DNA of 64,000 nt from Branchiostoma floridae. Its lineage: Eukaryota > Chordata > Leptocardii > Amphioxiformes > Branchiostomatidae. Shown one piece after another: positions 1 through 14,200 of the stretch (positions are counted from its first letter, which is position 1; each line of letters begins with the position of its first letter). The stretch covers positions 16,722,930 to 16,786,929 of the forward strand of contig NC_049996.1 of assembly GCF_000003815.2 (NCBI RefSeq), written 5' to 3'. The notes beneath the pieces are model-generated. The model did not search any database. It was not told where the DNA came from and saw only the letters and a list, made by a program, of their open reading frames with translations. A program made the position numbers and the translations under genes.

Positions 1-298
1 CATCATATACACCAGATTTTAAAAGAGATAGTCTGTAGTCTGGGCTCAGCCTCTAGAAGAAATTTGATTGTTGTGGTGGACAAAGATTCCACACTGTTTG
101 TCCAAATAATCAAGAAGCTCAGACATGAAGTTGATAAAGATTATATATTCGTAAGCTTAAAATGAGAGAATAAAATGTAAACCCAGAGACACATCTGGTC
201 TGTAGACACATATAGAGTTGGTATTTTTTTGTTTCAAACTGTGTCAGCAGTTTCTGTACAGATGATGTAAGTATAACTGGTCTGTTTTCCCTGTTCAG

Positions 299-413
299 GA
301 GGCCGTGACAAGAGACGAGGCCCCATCATCACATTCCCCACCCACCCCAAACCTGTGGACTTTTCTCCTGAGGAGATCGGCTTAAATGTGGCATTTCTAG
401 CCTCGGTACCCAG
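299..413 (+). CDS. SESTD1: SESTD1-like exon E1 (Sec14 domain, part 1)
   Basis: The acceptor is ttccctgttcag and the donor is gtatgt. The exon starts with two bases of a codon and ends with two. It encodes GRDKRRGPIITFP then EEIGLNVAFLASVP, the opening strand and helix of a CRAL-TRIO domain as found in SESTD1, TRIO and DBS proteins. Bases 1-298 are upstream intron in which I see nothing. Confidence 0.85.
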
Positions 414-3400
414 GTATGTGGCAATGATACCCACAACTGCAACATTGTAGCATTTTGTAGCTTTCGTAGATAGTTGTATATTTAATGATTCTGACAACTG
501 CAAGATTTTAGCATTTTGTTGTCGTAGAATCTATTAGCTGTTTATGTAACAATGATACTGACAATTGCAGCATTGTAGTATTGTAGAAATGTTGCTTTGG
601 TGTCCTACCAAAGCAGCACTAGCTAGTTATATATCAATGTTATTGACATAATGCTACATTGTAGTATTGTGAGAGTGCAGTATTGCAAAGATGAACTTAA
701 AGTATATTGCATTGTTCAGTTCAAGTGTGAAAGTTCAAGTTTACTAAAAATAATTCTGTATCAGTACCCAAAGTATGTGGCAATTTTAATTTGCTGCGTG
801 AAACATCACATTGTAGCTTTGTGCAAATGTTACCTGTTTCTCAATTGTTCACCGGCTTGTGGCAAGGTTGTTCACAGATGCAATATTGTGGCAACATATC
901 ATAAATGTTGCACCTCGGAGTGATTTTGTTGAACCTGGAATTGCTCTCCTCCCCAGCCCTGAATCCAGATCCCGTGGTTTTTCTGTTATCATTGATGTGA
1001 GAGCTCCTACATGGAGAGCCAACAAGAGCCTGGTCAAAGTGTTGCAGGTAAGACTGATGTTTCTGTGATCATCGATGTGAGAGCTCCTACATAGAGAGCC
1101 AACAAGAGCCTGGTCAAAGTGTTGCAGGTAAGACTGATGTTTCTGTGATCATCGATGTGAGAGCTCCGACATGGAGAGCTAACAAGAGCCTGGTCAAAGT
1201 GTTGCAGGTAAGACTTATGTTTCTGTGATCATCAATGTGAGAGCTCCGACATGGAGAGCCAACAAGAGTCTGGTCAAAGTGTTACAGGTAAGACTGATGT
1301 TTCTGTTATCATCGATGTGAGAGCTCCGACATGGAGAGCCAACAAGAGTCTGGTCAAAGTGTTACGGGTAAGACTTATGTTTCTGTGATCATCGATGTGA
1401 GAGCTCCGACATGGAGAGCCAACAAGAGCCTGGTCAAAGTGTTACAGGTAAGACTTGTGTTTCTGTGATCATCGATGTGAGAGCTCCGACATGGAGAGCC
1501 AACAAGAGCCTGGTCAAAGTGTTACAGGTAAGACTTATGTTTCTGTTATCATCGATGTGAGAGCTCCGACATGGAGAGCCAACAAGAGCCTGGTCAAAGT
1601 GTTACAGGTAAGACTTATGTTTCTGTTATCATCGATGTGAGAGCTCCGACATGGAGAGCCAACAAGAGCCTGGTCAAAGTGTTGCAGGTAAGACTTATGT
1701 TATAACGTCATTTCGACAAGTGGTACAATCCTGGGCACATTAACCAACTTTTCATAAATTGCTAAATATAGAATACAACACGGTGTATTCAGTATCACCC
1801 GAGGTACCAGCCTGACCGCGGGTGGTCATTTTGGTGCCCTCGAACAAAAAGTCTTGCAACAGCTATGTTCCAATGTCCGAATCAGGTATTCGAATTGCCA
1901 ACCGTGCCGCACTCGGCCCGCTCAAAATGGTTCGATTTACTCGAAGAAAGCCTGTATGATACGCCTTTCGAACCTGTGCGATACGGAAGTTATAGCTCGG
2001 TCTGGAACACCCGTGTCGAACGTTTTCGCGTCACAGGTATGACATAAAGAGCCCTAGAACCATGATGTCCCACCTGGACCATAGAACAACATACCTTAAA
2101 ATGATCGGTAGACATCACTCTACCATTCTATGGTAGTGAACTAAATAAGTACTGGGTGGGCTACAAAACGACATTTTAGGCCTCTTCTGAGAATCTCCTC
2201 TTCATACTGTCTTTATGTAGATGTGGTCACATGTAGAGGTTTAACATGCTCATATTCTTGCTATAGATTTTCACATTGCAGATCATATGAAAATTTGAGC
2301 TTTGTATTAATCAGTATTTTTGTTTCATATTTTTTCTCAGCAAACTCTGGGACGTCAGCTGGCCCAGGTCATCATTGTGAAACCCGATACCTTCTGGGAC
2401 AAGCAGAAGACCAGCTTCCGTTACCGTAACGACAAGGCTGAAGGTGGTTATGAGGTTTGTAGCAGACAAAATCAAGATTTCGCGTTTTGAAGAACTGGAT
2501 CATTAAGAAACATCGTTTACGGGAAATAAGTAGTATTAGTCATTCTCAGTTGTCAAACTTCTGCACACATAAGAACTCAGCACACTTATCTAGAAGAGTA
2601 GGGGTATCCCAGTATGGAACTAAATATAGAACTTAAGAACGAAAAATATGTTTTTATGAAAATTAGCTGATGGCATTTGTAGGAATTTTTGTAAATCATA
2701 GATTTGGGAAGGAAACTTCATGCTCCCAGTTAAAGACATACTTAGCAGTCTTGAGAATATTTCTTCTCTCCTCTCATCAAATATTCACTTCCCCCCTCTA
2801 GACCATAATGGTAACAGCCTCCAAGATATTCCAGTATGTGGACCAGGACCAGCTCACTAAGGACCTGGGGGGGACACTGCCATACGACCACGATGACTGG
2901 GTGCAAAAAAGACTGGTGAGTCCAGTATTTACATATATTTTGTTGCTTCTGTTGCTGAATGCTGAGTGCTAAGAAGAGAAACCAGCATGCACCATAGTTT
3001 TTGGTGTGACTTGGCCAAGGATCAAACTCACGACCTACCAAATGCAAGACAAACACTCTACCCACTCAGCCATTGCACATTTTAAAAAAGAAATTATTTA
3101 CTTAAGTTTCACCTCAAAACAAGGCTCATGGAGTCACTCAATCATGTTGGGTTACAGTACTGGATTCTGAAGAAAGATGTTTGTTTACCCTTGACTTAAA
3201 AGGTTTCAGATTGTACCCCACGGGGAAGCAAGTCCGTGGAAGCTTATTCCATAACGATGTAGTTCTAGGAAAGAAGCTCTCAGCGTTTTCCTCCTTAACC
3301 CACCTCTTAGGGATGCTTTGCTTCCCTGTAAATGTAAACTTTTGTGCACTTTTGTGTTAACTTTTTCCTAAATCTTTGCAGGACATGGAGAAATTTGCCA

Positions 3401-5244
3401 TTGTTAACTTTATTTAAACCTTTCCTCCAACGCCATCACACATCAGACATGGTTAACTTTATCTAAACCTTTGCAGGACATGAAGAAGTTTGCTTGTGAC
3501 TCAGCGGAGATGTGCCAACAGTTAGACCAGCTGGAGCACGCCGTGAACACCCAGCTCCTGTCCGACACCATCGTTATGGAACATCAGACATCGTTAACTA
3601 ATTACAGTAATTACAGTGTTTAAACCTTTCCAGGACATGGAGAAGTTTGCACGTGACTCAGCGGAGATGTGCCAGCAGTTGGACCAGCTAGAACACGCCG
3701 TGAACACCCAGCTCCTGTCCGACACCATCGCCATCGGAGACAGGTTCATCTTCCAGTACAACCACTTCCGCAGGAAGGCTCGAACGGTCGCCGTGGAAAC
3801 CATCAATTTTGGTGAGAAAATGTTTATTTCTAAAGAACAGTTGCCGTGGAAACCCTAAATTTTGGTGAGAAAATGTTAATTTTTAAAGAACAGTTGTCAT
3901 GGAAACCATCAATTTTGGTGAGAAATAATTTTTAAAGAACAGTTGCCATGGAAATGGTGTGGCGGAGGCGGGGTCTCTCTCCCAGTTCAAAACTGAGCTG
4001 GGGAGGACCCTGCTGCATTGAGCCACCCCCCACACGTCTTGTATATATGTAAATATGTGTTCTATTAACCCACTAAATTCACCTGTCCTGTCTTTTGCAC
4101 ACAGAAAATCAGTTTGTTTTCATTTCCCCTAGCATTTTTCCTTTATTTTCCCATGTCTATTTGTACTGGTCACTTGTATTGTAATTTACCCATGCGTAGT
4201 CTGCCAATAATCTCAAAAATTGAGGCTAGGCAGTACGAAAGAAGAAGAAGAAGAAACCATCAATTTTAGTCAGAAACTGATAATTTTTAAAGAACAGTTG
4301 CTGTGGAAACCATCAATGTTGGTGAGAAACTGTTTATTATTAAATAACAGTTGCCGTAAAAACCATCAATTTTGGTGAGAAACTGTTCATTTTTATAGCG
4401 ACTGACACTGGCTCATTCTTGTAGATAAAAGTTATGAAGACATGACTTAAAGATTTGAAAATAAGCCTACACGGTTACCATGGAAACCATCAATTTTGGT
4501 GAGAAACTGTTGTGAGCTTCCTCGCACCCCTACCTCTAACTTTCCTTGTTGGTTTCAGAACAATCAGGGCTATCATTACTAGAATTTCTACCCCCATCCT
4601 TGTGGATTCTGAAGTACTTGTACCAATATAGTTCACTAGTCAAGTCAAACTCTCTACTGCCTAGCCCCATAACCAAACAAGTTGGATAAAATTGTATTGG
4701 ACATTGGACAGAACTTTTCCCTTGCCTGAAACTTAGATAACATTTTTCCATGTATTTTCACTAACTTGGAATTATTTTATTATTGGCTCTATTTTTCTGT
4801 GTTGACCAATGCTTGATGCCATGACTGTGAAAAGTAATAAGTCCATCAAAATCTCACTCATGGAAAAATCTTACTTGCATGATTGGGCTAGTGAGGTAGG
4901 ACATTTGCTCAATCAGCACTTTTCCTTGGCCAGGACAAAGACCCTAGTGGACTTGTCCAACCTTGCAAATTTGGGTCCAAACAGAAAATTTTAGTCACAC
5001 GTTTTTGTGCTCGTGTCCCCCAGGAAAAGAGCTGCTGGCAGACCTACAGAAGTTCATCGAGTCGGGTTTCGCCTCAGACTACAGCAAGCACACAGAGGAC
5101 ACTGTGGTTGCCGTGGCAACGGTGAAGAAGCAGCTTTCCGCGGTGGAGGGTCGGGAGAACAAGCTGCTGGAGCTTCTGGAGGAACAGATTCGGGAGGAGG
5201 TATACGGGATGCAACTGTCTTCACTGGAGAAGGGGGCCAAGGAG

Positions 5245-5276
<32 letters not shown>

Positions 5277-8200
5277 GGGGGGGGGGGGGGTGAGTGTAGG
5301 GGGGGTGTATAGGTGTATGGGATATAGCTGTCAAATATGGGGTGAAAGTCAGTAGATGACAGATTCAATGTGATCTGTTAAGCTTACTGTAGTGTGCTTC
5401 TAAAAGTGAATTACAAAATGACAGAGTTTGAGACAAACTCTGTATACTCTACCCTAAGATATGTGAGAGTTTTGCTGTATATCTGAGCAGGTTGTAGAGT
5501 GGTCCAGGCCAGCAGATGCTAGGCTCTAACCACCGTATCTTACAGAAGCTGACGTGTTTACATGTTTGCTCTGGTTGTTTGTTTGTTTGTTGTTTGTAAA
5601 CAGTTTGCTGTATTTGTTACCAGGTTGTAGAATGGATCCTTGGTACAGGACAGCAAATGTTAGGCCCCAACCACCGTATCGGACAGAACCTGACGTGTTT
5701 ACATGTTTTCTCTGGTTGTTTGTTTGTTTATTGTTGTGTGTGTGTAAACATTTTGCTGTATGTGTCCCCAGGTTGTTGAGTGGATCCTGGGTACAGGGCA
5801 GCAAATGTTGGGCTCCAACCATCGTATCGGACAGAACCTGACATCAGCAGAGTCGTACAGGAAGGAACACGAACAGATACAGCTTAGGTGTACCGTGAGT
5901 ATCTAGGGACAGTTTATTTCCTCTTAATATCAACCTACCCAGGAGTAGGAATACTGGCAAAATTACTGTGTTCTTACTTCAGTCATTTCTGAGCTCATGT
6001 TGTGCTAGTGCACTGACAGAAGTAACAAAATGTAAACTGTTTACTCCCTGGATGTTTTTGCAAATTAGTAATTGGACAGAAGTAATAAAATGTGTTTTCT
6101 CTCATTATATTTGAAGTACTTGAAACTAAAACAGGAAAAAAGCTTAAAAATGATGGTTCTGAATTTATAAAATTGAACTATTTTCTCCCAGGATATTTTT
6201 GCAAAGTAACCAAAACTTTAACAGGAAAAAAACTTAAAGATGATGGTTCTGAGGTAACAAAATGTAACTGTTTTCTCCCAGGATATTTTTACAAAGTAGC
6301 CAAAACTTAAACAAGAAAAAAGCTTAAAAATGGAGATTCTAAAGTTGCTAAATTGAACTACTGTAATTCCTGTTTTATTAACGGTAACTTTATGTTCACG
6401 GTTTTCACGGTGACGTCTGTGCCGCGAAGTTATCATTGCCGTTAAAAAATCATTCGTCTTTCGCCCCCCTCCCCCTTCTCCGCTACCATCCAAGTACTTA
6501 GAACTATTACTTACTAGTACGTTACGAATGTCTTATCCATTCACACAACACACTTTCAACACGCATCGATCGCCACAATAACAACTCAAACACAAATTCT
6601 CCTCAAGAAATAAAACATTTATTCTACAAGCACAAAATTGTGTCATTTCTTTTACTTATGTTCATGTTTACGTTACGATAACATAAACCGCTATTTTGTT
6701 TACATCGCCGCTAGCAGGCAGCATGTGTACATTTACAAACTAAAAAACTACTACAGTGCTATTCAAGCAAGGAATTACTACAGGATCATCACTGAAAGTA
6801 CTAGTACTAGTACAAAAAATGACTCGTATATTTGTACAACTACAGCTAGCGATACATAAAAAAAATGTTACAAAATGGCGGTACCCAAGCCAAGCGTTAG
6901 ACAAAGGAATTTTCAACAAAGTCGCGGAATTTCAGGTGATGAGTACAAATAAACCAGCGAATTTACTGAAATACCAGTATGTTGTAAAAATAAAAGTTGA
7001 TTCAACACATATACGATACAGGGAGTCATTATTGTATAGAAATGTGCCACCGGCGACCGGAGGAAAAAGAAACATATCGGCTTTGTTTACTAACAAAACT
7101 TACGTACACGCCGTGACATGGCTGCGATAACAATCTACTTAGTACATTATCATAGTTTAACTAGATTTCTACAAGTTAAAAACAGAACAAAAAATAAAAC
7201 TGAGTAGTACCGGTCTTTACAAATACAAGTAATGGCTATGGAATTACAGCAACTAAGATTCACAACAATAATAGCGGGGAAATTTTTACGACTAGAAACG
7301 TGGCAAACAAAACTCCGCTTACATGCCGAAAAAAAGACGTTCGTTTCATAATTCTGAGTTGGAACTACTGTAAATATCGGAGAGATAAACTCTTCACCTC
7401 CTTGTGTACAATTTGTGTACAATTTGTGTCCACAAATTACGCTGAAAGTTTAAAACTTAGCGCCGTCTTTCACGCCGAAAATATTTCAAAATGGCGCCCG
7501 CGTCGCTTGTGTTTGGCGTGGGTATCCCGTCAGCCTATGCGGCAAATGTGATTGCGACATATCAGGGGTCATTGGCCCTGTTGCGTTCCGTGCGCTGTCA
7601 TCAAATCACGGCCGAAACAGGCCGACTTTCTTTTGGTGAACCGCCGCCACCGCGAACATAGAGTGCCGTTAACACTTAATTTTTTCTCACACCGCGAAAT
7701 TTTGCTACCGTGAACATAAAGTGAATTACAGTATTTTCTCCCAGGATATATTTGCATAGTCATTTGCATAGTACTTGTAACTAAAACAGGAAAAAAGCTT
7801 TAAAATGGTGGTTCTGAAGTTACAAAATTGAACTATTTTCTCCCAGGATGTTTTTGCGAAGTACTCTGAGCTGACCCACAAGGCCGAGCTTCTGCTCCAG
7901 GAGGGATACGGAGTGACTGATGACATCAAGGCCCAGCGGGACTACATGGACACCGTGTGCCGCAACTTCGCCTCACGCATGGAGCGCAGGCGCAACCTGC
8001 TCGTGTCCTCTGTCAAGTTCCTCAGAGTGGCACAGGGGGTAATTATATGTACTTCCATACTTCTTTTACTGATACATGGGTTGCCCAAGTGCTTTGGAAT
8101 GAAGATGGGCACCACCATAGGCACAAAGTATGTCAAGTTCCTCCGAGTAGCACAGGGGGTGAATTTTTCCAGGCTTATATATAAGTAACTGTTATAAACC

Positions 8201-11200
8201 TTAAAAGTAAAAGTGATCTTGTTCCAGTTTTAGCTCTATGAAGAGCTAGTCTTCCACTGGTCGTGACAGAGAGAACAGGCGCTATGTACAGTGTTTACAG
8301 GTTCATTGCTCTAGGGAAATTTCTGTAGCTCTTTTCCAGTGCACTTAAAACTTAGCAGCACAGATTGTAATAGCTTGATATTTGCTGAACTGTGACTGGT
8401 TAAACCACCTAGGGAATCCTGCACCTGGCCTATAAAAGCCAGATCACATTGTAATGTGCTCATTCAAGCTCTGGCCATTGAAAAAGCCACACACAAGGCG
8501 AAACTAGTCTGATGGTAGTTCTGAACGGGAAGTATTCGGCTACAGCGTCTTTTCTGAAAATTTGGCGTGAGTGTGTGCGGTTGGCTTGAGGTTGTCCACT
8601 TCTTCTTGTCTTCAGTAAGTTTAAGTTCTCATTTTCCATCCTTGCAGCTGTCTCGTGCCTTGGACAGTTTGCTAGAACAGGTGTTAAGTGATACGATACC
8701 TGAAGACGTCCAGGCAGCAGAGCGAGCCATCGCCAGGATACAGGAGTTTGGAGAGAACGTGGGTAAGTACTGAGAATACATGTGATGTACTCTTCCCTTT
8801 ACTTGTTACAAATGAAATCAAATCAAACTTTATTTAATCGAACTTGGCAGTCAAAAATTCAGACTGAATTGTGCCGATTTTACAAATAAGTTCCAACAAG
8901 TTAATACTGCATATTCACTGGCAATTAAAATCAACAGATAGGTGGAATACATTTTTAAAACCATTTCTTGTGTCAGTTAAAATCTCTTCACGACGTACAT
9001 TCAACACAACAACATAAAAACGACATGTATATATATAGGCAAGTGAACGATATTGCACAGAAGATAGGATTACAGGCGGTGTGTTTATGGCAATGTCTCT
9101 TTCTGCTCTTTCTACCATCATCAAAACGAGAAGAGTTAAAACTGTACTTGTTGTACTTGATTGCTATACATTTTAACGCCAGTCTGTCTCTTGTGGGAGA
9201 GTGAACTGATCTTGTTATCAATTCACTCACCCTCCGAGTTTGACAATGATAAGTTTGACAATCACATACTGAGGTGTACCTTACCATGCCTTTGGAGAAG
9301 TTTGGTGGGTTTCTTTATCATAGTATTATAGTTCATCTTTTGAATAAATGAACAATATGTCTTGAAAACAGCATTTGGGGATTTGAATCTCTGTGACAAC
9401 CATTCATTCATTCATTCGTCCCATAGCCTTTTAATCAACGATTAATTAGCCGTAGGGGCAGCACAACATGTTATGCTGTATCAATAGGCATTTTAGTCCC
9501 CTGGCGGCGCCTATCTCCTCTCCGGGGCGTGGAAAGTCGTGTAAAGTGCCTTTCCCAAGGGCACAAGATCGGTGGCACGACAGACGGATTCGAACCCGCA
9601 ACCTCTCGATGCAGATCCGAACATGCTATCACTGCTCCACACGGTCCCACTACAAACTACATTTCTCGTGTTAGAAAGTTGCACTGTGTAGAATACGGGT
9701 GAAGTTTGAAAATTTCTCGTTAAACTTTGCATATTTTTGCCTTTTTCAGAGAGAGAGTTTAAGGAAGCGATGAAGGAAGGACAGGTCCTTATGGACCTCC
9801 TTAGTGGCCTGGTTAAAGACGCCTTCGGGAAAGACATCACTCCGGACCACACTCGAGACTTCCAACACACCAAGAACAAACTAGAGGACCTGGAGAGGAG
9901 GAAACTCAGGTAAGACTTTCAGACATATAAGTTAAAAGAATCTAGACAGAAGAAAACTCAAGACATTCAGATGTCTTAAGAACTAAGTTAAAGGATCTTA
10001 GATAGGAAAAAAACTCGGGCAAGATGTCCAGACATCTTAAGAACAAAGTTAAAGGATCTAGAGAGGAGAACACTCAGGTAAGATGTCAGCCATCTTCCTC
10101 CCACAATTTAGTTTCTTTATATGCTTTAAAACGTTTTGCCGTAAAGCACTATAGCTTCAAGTATGATTGAATGTGTTACCTATTTTGGAGTATTCTTTGG
10201 TACTTGAAGACATGCATGATTCTATCTTTTCTTGACTGCACAAATGACTTCAAGAAAATGGTCAAAGTAGATGGGTGGTCTTTCTGCAGAGATGGTAGAA
10301 CTGGTTTGACCATATATGGTATGCTCTAGCATGGCTGCTGGGTGTCAGGTTGCCTGGTATTGATCTTTGCCCTTGTGTGACCTTCAGGTGTGATGAGCTG
10401 GGTGACGTGCGGAAATTGCGGCTTCAGCAGATTCTGCAGCTACGCACCTGCGAGAGGGACGCAAATCAGGTGGGGACTGCTTTGCCTGCTACACCTGATC
10501 CTTCGTAGATGTACAAAATGGGGGCGGGGATAAAACTGCATGCTACACCTGTTGGGGGGCGTTGACGAGAGAGGATCGCTTTACATCTGAAGTTCTGAAC
10601 CTTTGTGTATGTTACAGAATTGGGGGTGGATGATATTGCTGGCTACACCTACACCTTACCTAGTCCCTTGACCTCCAGGTCGTTGGGGAGACAAGGTAGA
10701 AATGAAGCTGGAGAGTTGTATAAGAGGGGGTATTGATGAAAAGAGGATCAAATTGCCTGTTACATTGCAAATGAAGACAGGAATTTAGAATCGGGAATAA
10801 AAGGCCCTATTTCTTACTTTTCATAAAACAAACAATCATGTCATAAGTAAACCAAGAGAGCCATATCAGTAGATCATTTTTGACAGAAGTGATAGAGATT
10901 TCTTGTCAATCCTTACCCAGGCAATCCAGTGGCTAGAGGAGCTGTGTGGGGTGATGGAGATGATGATGATGGTGATGATGATGATGTTGATGATGATGAT
11001 GATGTTTATCCCTACCCAGGCTATCCAGTGGCTAGAGGAGCTGTGTGGGGTGATGGTGATGATGATGATGATGATGTTGATGATGATGATGATGTTGATG
11101 ATGTTTATCCCTACCCAGGCTATCCAGTGGCTAGAGGAGCTGTGTGGGGTGATGGTGAAGACTCACACTGACGTGGGGAAGACGGCAGGGGAAGCCGGGA

Positions 11201-14200
11201 GACTGAAGGAGGAACATGACAAGTTCCAGTCTACTGCTAAGGTAAAAAGTCAAAACTATATCCATCATATAGACATAGATATATATGATAAACTGGATAG
11301 TGTGTGGGAGTGATAGCAACACTCATAATACATACCTACAACTTACAGATTTAAGTAAATTTAAGAAAACTTGCAACTACAACTTCCAAAGCTGAAATTG
11401 TTCAGACTTAGCATTAAGAAACTCCTGATGTTGCAGAAAACAGAAGGCAAAGTATTTAAGACCCTAAGTAATGTGTGAAAAATACTCTTCAAGAGCTGGA
11501 AAGAGATGTTTAGTTGACTGGTCTCATTAATAATGCAGAATGTAAGAAGTTTCTTTGTAACCGCAGAGCACGTATGACTGTATGAAACTGCTGTTGTCAC
11601 AGTTATCAAGTACCTTTCTTCTGTCTGTTTGTAACCCCAGAGCAACTATGACTGTAAACCTCTGTTGTCACAGTTATCAAGTACTTTTCTTGTGTTTGTG
11701 TGTAGCTCCATAGCACTTATGGCTGTACACTGCTGTAGTAAAAGTTAGCAAGTACTTTTCTTGTGTTTGTAGTCTCAGAGCACTTATGAATGTAAAACTG
11801 TTGTCACACCCTCTCATTTTGTTTCTTTGTAACACTCTTGCACATACGACTATAAAGTGCTGAAGTCACAGTACCTTTCTTGTGTCTGTTTGTAACCCCA
11901 GAGCACATACAGTTATGACTGTAAACTGTTTTAGCCACATTTATTGAGTACCCTCTCATGTCTGTTTGTAACCCCAGAGCACATATGACTGTAATGTGTC
12001 ACATTTACTGACTACCTTTCTTGTGTCTGTAACTCCAGAGCACGTATGACTGTAATGTGTCACATTTACTGACTACCTGTCTTGTGTCTGTAACTCCAGA
12101 GCACGTATGACTATGGGAAGCAGCTTCTCCAGGCTGCCCTGGTGTTGAGGCGCTCCTGCCACTACAACTGCCAACCCAACCACTTCATGGCAGTCAGGCT
12201 GGAGAAGGCTTGGAACAAGTTCTCCAAGGTATGCAAACATTTGTCAGTATGTATCTGTAGATAGTATCATATATTTCCATATAGTGTGATATTATATAAT
12301 GAGTATCTCTAGATACATTTCAAACAGACTACAAGACATTATGACGTACATGTATAAAGACTTAATTATACACTGATGGAAAGATGCCTTGTTTTGGGAC
12401 AAAACAACTTTTGCCTGGTACTGCTATTTTTGTAATAGTTAGACACATTTTGTGGTTTGAATACAAAACATATTGGAGGAAAGTTGCTATGAATGGAATT
12501 AAAGCAGTGATACCCCTACAGATTTTATAAGAGAGTATTTAGAAAGAAGAGAACAAACAAGCAGTATTGTGCTTGCAGTACCAACACTGGACAATAGGGG
12601 GAGTTGCTGTACCATCGTCTGGGAAGACAGCAGCCTTGATGACATGTTATTGTTGTGTTGTCATACTTGTATTGATATTTTTAACATTCTGTACCAGCTT
12701 TTATGTTTCAAAAGCAGTATTTTTTTTAGAAGATCTTGTATAGTAATATGTTTATTTTTTTTCACTGTTTCTTGCAGTGTTTGGATGAGAGAGCCTCTAG
12801 ACTGTTCATCACGCATGACTTTCACAAGAAAGCCGACACAGTAAGCTCTTCAAAATGTTTCATCCTCCCGATTTAACTAAAATGTTAATTCTTGAGAGAG
12901 ACATTTACATTTGTAGAGTATATTTATTTGTCAATGCATGTAGTATTGATACAGTCAAACCTGGATTCAGCAGACTCAAGGGACTGACAAAAATGGTAGC
13001 CGAGGACAGGTTGAGGTTAATAATAATAATAATAATAATAATATCGGGTGTATTTTGCAGCCAGTAGGTACCCAAAGTGAGGGTAATGAGGCTGTTTAAC
13101 GTGGTCGAGGCACCTCCTCGAGCACGGGACCCCCGTTTTACGTCCGTCAAGGAAGAGGATTTCGTGAAACTTTGAAAAAACTTGAAATGTGCTGTTTTGG
13201 TATGGCTTGTGACTGGAGTCGCACTGTACATGCAGTTGCCTGTGCAAGTTGGTTATATAACCAGGTAACATGATGAAATGCCATGTTGGACAATTGTAAC
13301 TTGATCCATAGCTGCCATATGCATGTTACCTGTGCTTTGTCCCGTCCAGCTCCTGTTGGACATGTGTAACCTGATCCCAGTGCTGTTTTTGTCCTGTCCA
13401 GCTCCTGTTGGACATGCGTAACCTGATCCTTGTGCTGCTTTTGTCCTGTCCAGCTCCTGTTGGACATGCGTAACCTGATCCCAGTGCTGTTTTTGTCCTG
13501 TCCAGCTCCTGTTGGACATGCGTAACCTGATCCCAGTGCTGTTTTTGTCCTGTCCAGCTCCTGTTGGACATGCGTAACCTGATCCCAGTGCTGTTTTTGT
13601 CCTGTCCAGCTCCTGTTGGACATGCGTAACCTGATCCCAGTGCTGTTTTTGTCCTGTCCAGCTCCTGTTGGACATGTGTAACCTGATCCCAGTGCTGTTT
13701 TTGTCCTGTCCAGCTCCTGTTGGACATGCGTAACCTGATCCCAGTGCTGTTTTTGTCCTGTCCAGCTCCTGTTGGACATGCGTAACCTGATCCCAGTGCT
13801 GTTTTTGTCCTGTCCAGCTCCTGTTGGACATGCGTAACCTGATCCCTGTGCTGTTTTTGCCCCGTCCAGCTCCTGTTAGACATGCGTAACCTGATCCACA
13901 GCATGCAGCTGGGCGCTGCAGCCGACTCGCTCCAGGAAAGCGCGGCCAGCATGATAGTGAGAAGAAGAGAAGAGACGGAGGATGAGTATGAGGAAACGAT
14001 GAGGATGGGGAACTCCCTGATGGTGCGCCTCGCCATGCCCATTATGGACAAGACCAGGTCGGCTCACCGCTTGTTGTTCTGCAAATTTTTGCTCTCTGAG
14101 GCCACACTAATTTAAATTGTTGGTTCACAGATTTTTTTTAAAGTAGAAATATAGCAAGCGGACATATTAAAACGAGAGGGCAGGGAGTAAAACCTGAATA

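Noticed and set aside
8435-8440. TATA-like cctataaaag as a promoter
   Set aside because: It lies within an intron in a small hairpin (ctggcctataaaagccag) beside repeat DNA, with no downstream start that fits a gene.
13322-13869. CRISPR array
   Set aside because: Units are contiguous, without variable spacers, and consist of acceptor plus exon sequence in an animal gene.
13147-14051. Three long minus-strand frames with a 'MSNRSWTGQ' repeat
   Set aside because: They are antisense to the 53 bp acceptor array and exon E15. The period makes all three frames open by chance.
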